64,000 nt of DNA from Proteobacteria bacterium UBA2363. Lineage in GTDB: Bacteria; Pseudomonadota; Gammaproteobacteria; Xanthomonadales; UBA2363. A program made the position numbers and the translations under genes. Position 1 is the first letter of the stretch, and every line of letters starts with the position of its first letter. This document shows, one piece after another, positions 60,497 through 64,000 of the stretch. Below the pieces are notes generated by a model that saw only the letters and a list, made by a program, of their open reading frames with translations, was not told the DNA's origin and searched no databases. The DNA is taken from NCBI GenBank assembly GCA_002344355.1, contig DDTN01000026.1, positions 48,614 through 112,613 on the forward strand. The letters are read 5' to 3'.

Positions 60497-61215
60497 TGCT
60501 CACCGCCCGCGGACTGCGCAAGCGCTACAAGGCCCGCGAGGTCGTGCGCGACTTCGGCATGCACATGGCCGAAGGCGAGGTGGTCGGCCTGCTCGGGCCG
60601 AACGGCGCCGGCAAGACCACCTGCTTCTACATGATCGTCGGCCTGGTGCCGGCCGATGCCGGGGAGATCCGCCTGGACGGCGAGGACCTGACCGCGGCGC
60701 CGATGCACGAGCGCGCGCTGCGCGGCATCGGCTACCTGCCCCAGGAACCGAGCGTGTTCCGGCGCATGACGGTCGCCGACAACATCCTGTCGATCCTGGA
60801 GCTGCGCCGCGACCTGGCGCCGTCGGCGCGGGCCGACCAGCTGGACGACCTGCTCGAGGAGCTGCAGATCGCCCACCTGCGAGACAACCTCGGCATCAGC
60901 CTGTCGGGCGGCGAACGCCGGCGCGTCGAGATCGCCCGGGCGCTGGCTGCGAAGCCGCGCTTCATGCTGCTCGACGAGCCGTTCGCCGGGGTCGACCCGA
61001 TCTCGGTGCTGGACATCCAGCGCATCGTCAGGCACCTGAAGACCCGCGGCATCGGCATCCTGATCACCGACCACAACGTCCGCGAGACCCTCAGCCTGAC
61101 CGACCGCGCCTACATCCTCAACAACGGCGGCGTGCTGGCCGAGGGCAGCCCTGCCGAGATCCTGGCCAACCGCGAGGTGCGAGAGATCTACCTCGGCCAC
61201 GAGTTCCGGCTGTGA
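60496..61215 (+). CDS. lptB: LPS export ABC transporter ATP-binding protein LptB
   Basis: A 239-aa ATPase (E. coli 241). Walker A GPNGAGKTTCFYMIVGL, Q-loop GYLPQEPSVFRRM, signature LSGGERRRVEIARAL, Walker B FMLLDEPFAGVD and switch DHNVRETL are all canonical. It powers LPS extraction with LptF/LptG, which are encoded elsewhere. rpoN follows after 107 nt. Confidence 0.96.
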   Translation: MLTARGLRKRYKAREVVRDFGMHMAEGEVVGLLGPNGAGKTTCFYMIVGLVPADAGEIRLDGEDLTAAPMHERALRGIGYLPQEPSVFRRMTVADNILSILELRRDLAPSARADQLDDLLEELQIAHLRDNLGISLSGGERRRVEIARALAAKPRFMLLDEPFAGVDPISVLDIQRIVRHLKTRGIGILITDHNVRETLSLTDRAYILNNGGVLAEGSPAEILANREVREIYLGHEFRL

Positions 61216-61322
61216 GGGCCGCCGTCACCGACGCCGGCCCGCCCCCCGGCAACCGCGGCGCCAACCGGCCGTCGACCCACGTCCCGGCGCTGCGCTGCGC
61301 GCACGCCACTCCGGGCTGAGCC

Positions 61323-62798
61323 ATGCGCGCCGGCCTGGAACTTCGCCTGGGTCAGCAGCTGCGGCTGAGCCCGCAGTTGCGGCAGGCCCTCAAGCTGCTG
61401 CAGATGTCGCAGGCGGAGCTGGAGATCGAGCTGCGCGAGCAGGTCGAAAGCAATCCGGTGCTCGACCTGGGAGACGGCGAGGCCGAGGGGGGCGCGGATG
61501 AGGATGCCGGCGGACCCGGAGCGGAAATAGGCGGCACGGTCGCCACCGTCGACAGCGGAGCCGGCGACGCCGGCACCGACACCGGCGGCAGCGAAGACGC
61601 CTACGACGGCGAGCTCGACTACAGCCCGGAGCCGGGGGAAGGCGACTGGGGCACCGGCGGTGGCGGCGGCGATGCCGAGGGCGACCCGGTCGACTGGGCC
61701 GCGGCGCCCGCCGATGACCTGGCCGGCCACCTGCTCTGGCAGCTCCGGCTCAGTCCGGCCAGCGACAGCGACCGCGCCATCGCTGTGGCCCTGATCGAGT
61801 CGCTGGAACCGGATGGCTACCTGCGCGTCGACCTGGAGGACATCCAGGCGACCCTGGCGCCGGACCTGGTGGTCTCGGTGGCCGAGATCGAGGCGGTCCG
61901 GCACCGCCTGCAGCGCTTCGATCCGGTCGGCGTCGCCAGCCGCGACCTGCGCGACTGCCTGCTGGTCCAGCTGGACGCCCTGCCCGACCGCGAGGACCCG
62001 GTGGCCGTGGCCGCCCGCCGCCTGGTCGACGCCCACCTGGAGAAGCTGCCGCGCACCGAGCGCGCGCAGCTCGCGCGCCTGGCCGAATGCGACGAGACGA
62101 CCCTGGCCGCGGCGCTGGACCTGATCCGGTCCCTCGACCCCAAGCCCGGCGGACGGCTGGACGCCAGCGCCCCCGAGTACGTCCAGCCCGACGTCTACGC
62201 GGTGCGCGAACAGGGCCGCTGGCGCGTGGCGCTGCCCGGCGACCAGGGCCACCAGTTGCGCATCAACCGCGATTACCTGCGCATGGCCCGCGAGGCCGGG
62301 CGCGAGGCGCGCAGCTACCTGCGCGGCTGCCTGCAGGAGGCGCGCTGGCTGATGCGGGCGCTCGAGCAGCGCCAGGACACCCTGTACCGGGTCGCCTCCG
62401 CCATCGTCCGCGCCCAGGAGGCGTTCCTGGAGCAGGGCCCCCAGGCGATGCGGCCGCTGATGCTCAAGGACATCGCCGCCGAACTCGACATACACGAGTC
62501 GACGGTGTCGCGGACGGTGGCGCGCAAGTACCTGCACACGCCGCGCGGCGTGTACGAGTTGCGCCACTTCTTCTCGACCGGCTACGCCGGCGGCGAGGAC
62601 GGCGATGCCGCGGCCACCGCGGTGCGCGCCCTGATCGGCGAGCTGATCGCCGCCGAGGATCCGGCCAGGCCGCTGTCCGACCAGGCCCTGGCCGGCCTGC
62701 TCAAGCAGCGCGGCCTGAACGTCGCCCGGCGCACGGTCGCCAAGTACCGCGAGCAGCTGCGCCTGGCGCCGTCGCACGAGCGCCGGCGGGCGGGCTGA
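61323..62798 (+). CDS. rpoN: RNA polymerase sigma-54 factor
   Basis: A 491-aa sigma-54. Region I is Gln/Leu-rich (LRLGQQLRLSPQLRQALKLL). The acidic linker region II (about 50-135) is very rich in Asp/Glu/Gly. Core-binding and HTH parts follow (IAAELDIHESTVSRTVARKY), and the RpoN box ARRTVAKYRE is at 468-477. Directs transcription at -24/-12 promoters with enhancer-binding proteins. The hpf-ptsN genes that normally follow are missing; a tRNA gene comes next. Confidence 0.97.
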   Translation: MRAGLELRLGQQLRLSPQLRQALKLLQMSQAELEIELREQVESNPVLDLGDGEAEGGADEDAGGPGAEIGGTVATVDSGAGDAGTDTGGSEDAYDGELDYSPEPGEGDWGTGGGGGDAEGDPVDWAAAPADDLAGHLLWQLRLSPASDSDRAIAVALIESLEPDGYLRVDLEDIQATLAPDLVVSVAEIEAVRHRLQRFDPVGVASRDLRDCLLVQLDALPDREDPVAVAARRLVDAHLEKLPRTERAQLARLAECDETTLAAALDLIRSLDPKPGGRLDASAPEYVQPDVYAVREQGRWRVALPGDQGHQLRINRDYLRMAREAGREARSYLRGCLQEARWLMRALEQRQDTLYRVASAIVRAQEAFLEQGPQAMRPLMLKDIAAELDIHESTVSRTVARKYLHTPRGVYELRHFFSTGYAGGEDGDAAATAVRALIGELIAAEDPARPLSDQALAGLLKQRGLNVARRTVAKYREQLRLAPSHERRRAG

Positions 62799-62799
62799 G

Positions 62800-62817
62800 C
62801 GCGGCCGGCCGGCCGCG
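62800..62817 (+). terminator. perfect palindrome directly after rpoN
   Basis: CGCGGCCGGCCGGCCGCG, an 18-bp perfect palindrome starting 1 nt after the stop. It could act as a terminator stem but has no T-run. Confidence 0.35.
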
Positions 62818-62897
62818 GCGGATCGACGCGGTTCCGCCGGCACGCCGCGGCTGCCGGACGGCTCTCGCAGCCCTCCCCGCCGGACCCTTCCGGGCAT

Positions 62898-62926
62898 TTG
62901 TCCCTGCCCGGCCCCGGCCCTATACT
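62898..62926 (+). promoter_or_regulatory. tRNA-Thr promoter
   Basis: TTGTCC, exactly 17 nt, then TATACT. The transcription start would lie about 5 nt before the tRNA. The GC-rich stretch after the -10 (GCCGCCCC) is typical of stringently controlled stable-RNA promoters. Confidence 0.75.
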
Positions 62927-62937
62927 TGCCGCCCCAC

Positions 62938-63013
<76 letters not shown>

Positions 63014-63736
63014 AGGATTTCATCAGCTTGCGGGTTTCCGCCAGCTAGTCAGGCGAAACGCGTTCAGCCTGGTGCCAACTCGGTGCCAGATCGGTACAAG
63101 CAGGCATCCGCCCCGGCCTGCCACCGGCATACCACTGGCACACGCCTGGCAGGCGTCTGGCATCTGATCGCATCTGCGCGCACCCGCGCCCAGGTCGTGC
63201 CTGGCTCGGTGCCGGTATGGTGCTCGTCGATTCGGCACCGGCCCGACGTAGACTTGGAACGCCCCGGCCGGCTTGCGGACCGCTCGTCCTTTCGGGAAGC
63301 GCCGCCAGATGAGGGTCGGCCGGGGCCTTGCCCACGAAAAAACCCCGCGCTTGGCGGGGCTTTCTCGGTCCTGGCGGCCGTTCCTGCTACCAAAGCAGGG
63401 GGTGCGCCGGACGGTTCCAGCTTCCCGCTGAAACCGTGCGCGGTCAAGCCCCTTAGGGCAGCGGAAAATCGCTCAGGCCACCCGGCGGACAGTCGGCTTG
63501 GCGATCTTGCCCAGCGGCGGCAGGGCCTGGCGCGCGTTGCAGGCGTGCGGAGTCGCTTGATGGCAACCGCGGTGCCGACTAGACCGGATTGGCGGCCGAC
63601 AACTGGCCGACACGGCGCCAGGTGCGCAGTAAACGGTGGAGGTGGTGGCGAGGCGGAGGGCAGCGTAGGGCGCAATCTTGCTCTTGGCATGATTCGTGAG
63701 TTTCACGATACTGCACTCGGCCGCTAGAAGACTGCG
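63014..63736. other. region downstream of tRNA-Thr without a convincing gene
   Basis: Several frames are open here, but none has recognisable protein motifs, a good ribosome site or normal codon usage. Short GGTGCCA-type motifs recur near 63070-63095. The base composition becomes less GC-rich toward the right end. The 3' half of the tRNA is a common integration target, so this may be the edge of an element. No second copy of the tRNA 3' end is within the window. Confidence 0.4.
63343..63359 (-). terminator. intrinsic terminator, stronger on the minus strand
   Basis: CCCCGC-5 nt-GCGGGG stem. On the minus strand it is followed by T6 and on the plus strand by CTTTCTC, so it can work both ways. 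No gene on the minus strand to its right could be confirmed. Confidence 0.7.
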
Positions 63737-64000
63737 ATGAACCAATCACCAAACCGACGTAGGTCAAGGGACAAGAAGCCCGCGGCTGTTCACACCCCGG
63801 ACGTGGATTCGGAAGAGGCTCGCCTAAGGGATGAGCATCGCGAATGGTGTCGAAATCTGCAATCTGCAGACAGGGAGGCTCAGACTAGCTACGACAAGCT
63901 AGTCATAGCCCTGGCTGGTGGCGGATTGGGCGTATCTCTCGCTGTGCTAAAGGACATGGTGGGTGGCGGCCCAACAGAGGCTGTCAGAAATTTTGTGTGA
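63737..64000 (+). CDS. small putative membrane protein, possibly truncated
   Basis: The 87-aa product has a basic N-terminus, a charged amphipathic segment (SEEARLRDEHREWCRNLQ) and one hydrophobic stretch (KLVIALAGGGLGVSLAVLKDM, about 53-73), ending EAVRNFV. Related-looking proteins with YDK-(hydrophobic)-G-G-LG-S-KD usually go on into one or two more helices, so the stop here may reflect truncation or frameshift. Codon use is visibly more AT-tolerant than that of the rest of the window (AAT, CTA, AGA codons), suggesting transfer. The stop codon is the last three bases of the window. Confidence 0.55.
   Translation: MNQSPNRRRSRDKKPAAVHTPDVDSEEARLRDEHREWCRNLQSADREAQTSYDKLVIALAGGGLGVSLAVLKDMVGGGPTEAVRNFV

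Noticed and set aside
63555..63640. Integron attC-like site
   Set aside because: Some GTTGC/GCAAC-type segments are present, but the paired core sites and spacing of attC are not, and no integrase is seen.
63064..63690. 208-codon minus-strand frame right of tRNA-Thr as an integrase or other element gene
   Set aside because: No integrase motifs (no Arg-His-x-x-Arg/Tyr pattern) and it reads through a strong intrinsic terminator, giving a low-complexity Arg/Pro/Ser product.
63473..63745. 90-codon minus-strand frame near the right edge
   Set aside because: No hydrophobic core, domain or ribosome site. It overlaps the start of the better-supported plus-strand gene.

Overview
The window is 64 kb of densely coding, very GC-rich chromosome, clearly above 65% GC by eye. 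It comes from a Gammaproteobacterium. The evidence is the kdsD-kdsC-lptCAB-rpoN block, ArnT-type lipid A glycosyltransferases, a YcfD-type ribosomal oxygenase and recC. Together with 3-hydroxykynurenine catabolism and a phosphorylation-type ECF sigma factor beside TPR kinases, these point to the Xanthomonadales/Lysobacterales. The genus cannot be fixed from the sequence alone.

Layout. 1-5.6 kb: a partial recC, an IscA-type protein, asnS, a PaiB-like FMN protein, a small membrane protein and an atypical SDR. 5.6-12 kb: an ECF sigma factor followed by two paralogous transmembrane Ser/Thr kinases with TPR-like C-termini, a probable kinase-to-sigma signalling unit. 12-23.2 kb: a 3-hydroxyanthranilate (kynurenine) degradation pathway in three pieces (semialdehyde dehydrogenase plus deaminase; HAAO; ACMSD-kynU-kmo). 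These pieces are interleaved with a Kef-like antiporter, an RRM protein, a cold-shock protein and a methyltransferase. 23.3-29.3 kb: an omega-amidase/aminotransferase pair, a DUF2058 protein, UDP-glucose dehydrogenase, an FKBP isomerase and an exported glutathione peroxidase. Two copies of a dispersed intergenic repeat lie here. 29.5-32 kb: a YtrA-type regulator with its own ABC exporter operon and a strong promoter/operator. 32-38.8 kb: a lipid A/envelope glycosylation cluster in which an OmpR-type two-component system sits between two ArnT-like genes. The three promoters share a Pho-box-like direct repeat. 38.8-45.8 kb: an eight-gene Mrp-type cation/proton antiporter operon with three different NuoL/M/N-type subunits. 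45.9-56 kb: fumC, purB, a ribosomal oxygenase, a GNAT, an ElyC-like protein, sucA-sucB and a small lipoprotein. 56-62.8 kb: murA, ibaG and the kdsD-kdsC-lptC-lptA-lptB-rpoN block for KDO and LPS export. 62.9-64 kb: tRNA-Thr(CGU), followed by sequence that looks foreign and contains a short, possibly truncated membrane-protein gene.

How the genes fit together. The kynurenine enzymes in the window would take kynurenine through 3-hydroxykynurenine, 3-hydroxyanthranilate and aminocarboxymuconate semialdehyde to 2-aminomuconate and its deaminated product. Tryptophan dioxygenase and formamidase are not here. Ugd, the ArnT-like enzymes, the GT2, the LpxB-N-like protein, KdsD/KdsC and LptCAB all serve the outer membrane. 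Several genes have a TANNNT-like -10 hexamer only 6-7 nt before the start codon, which suggests leaderless transcripts.
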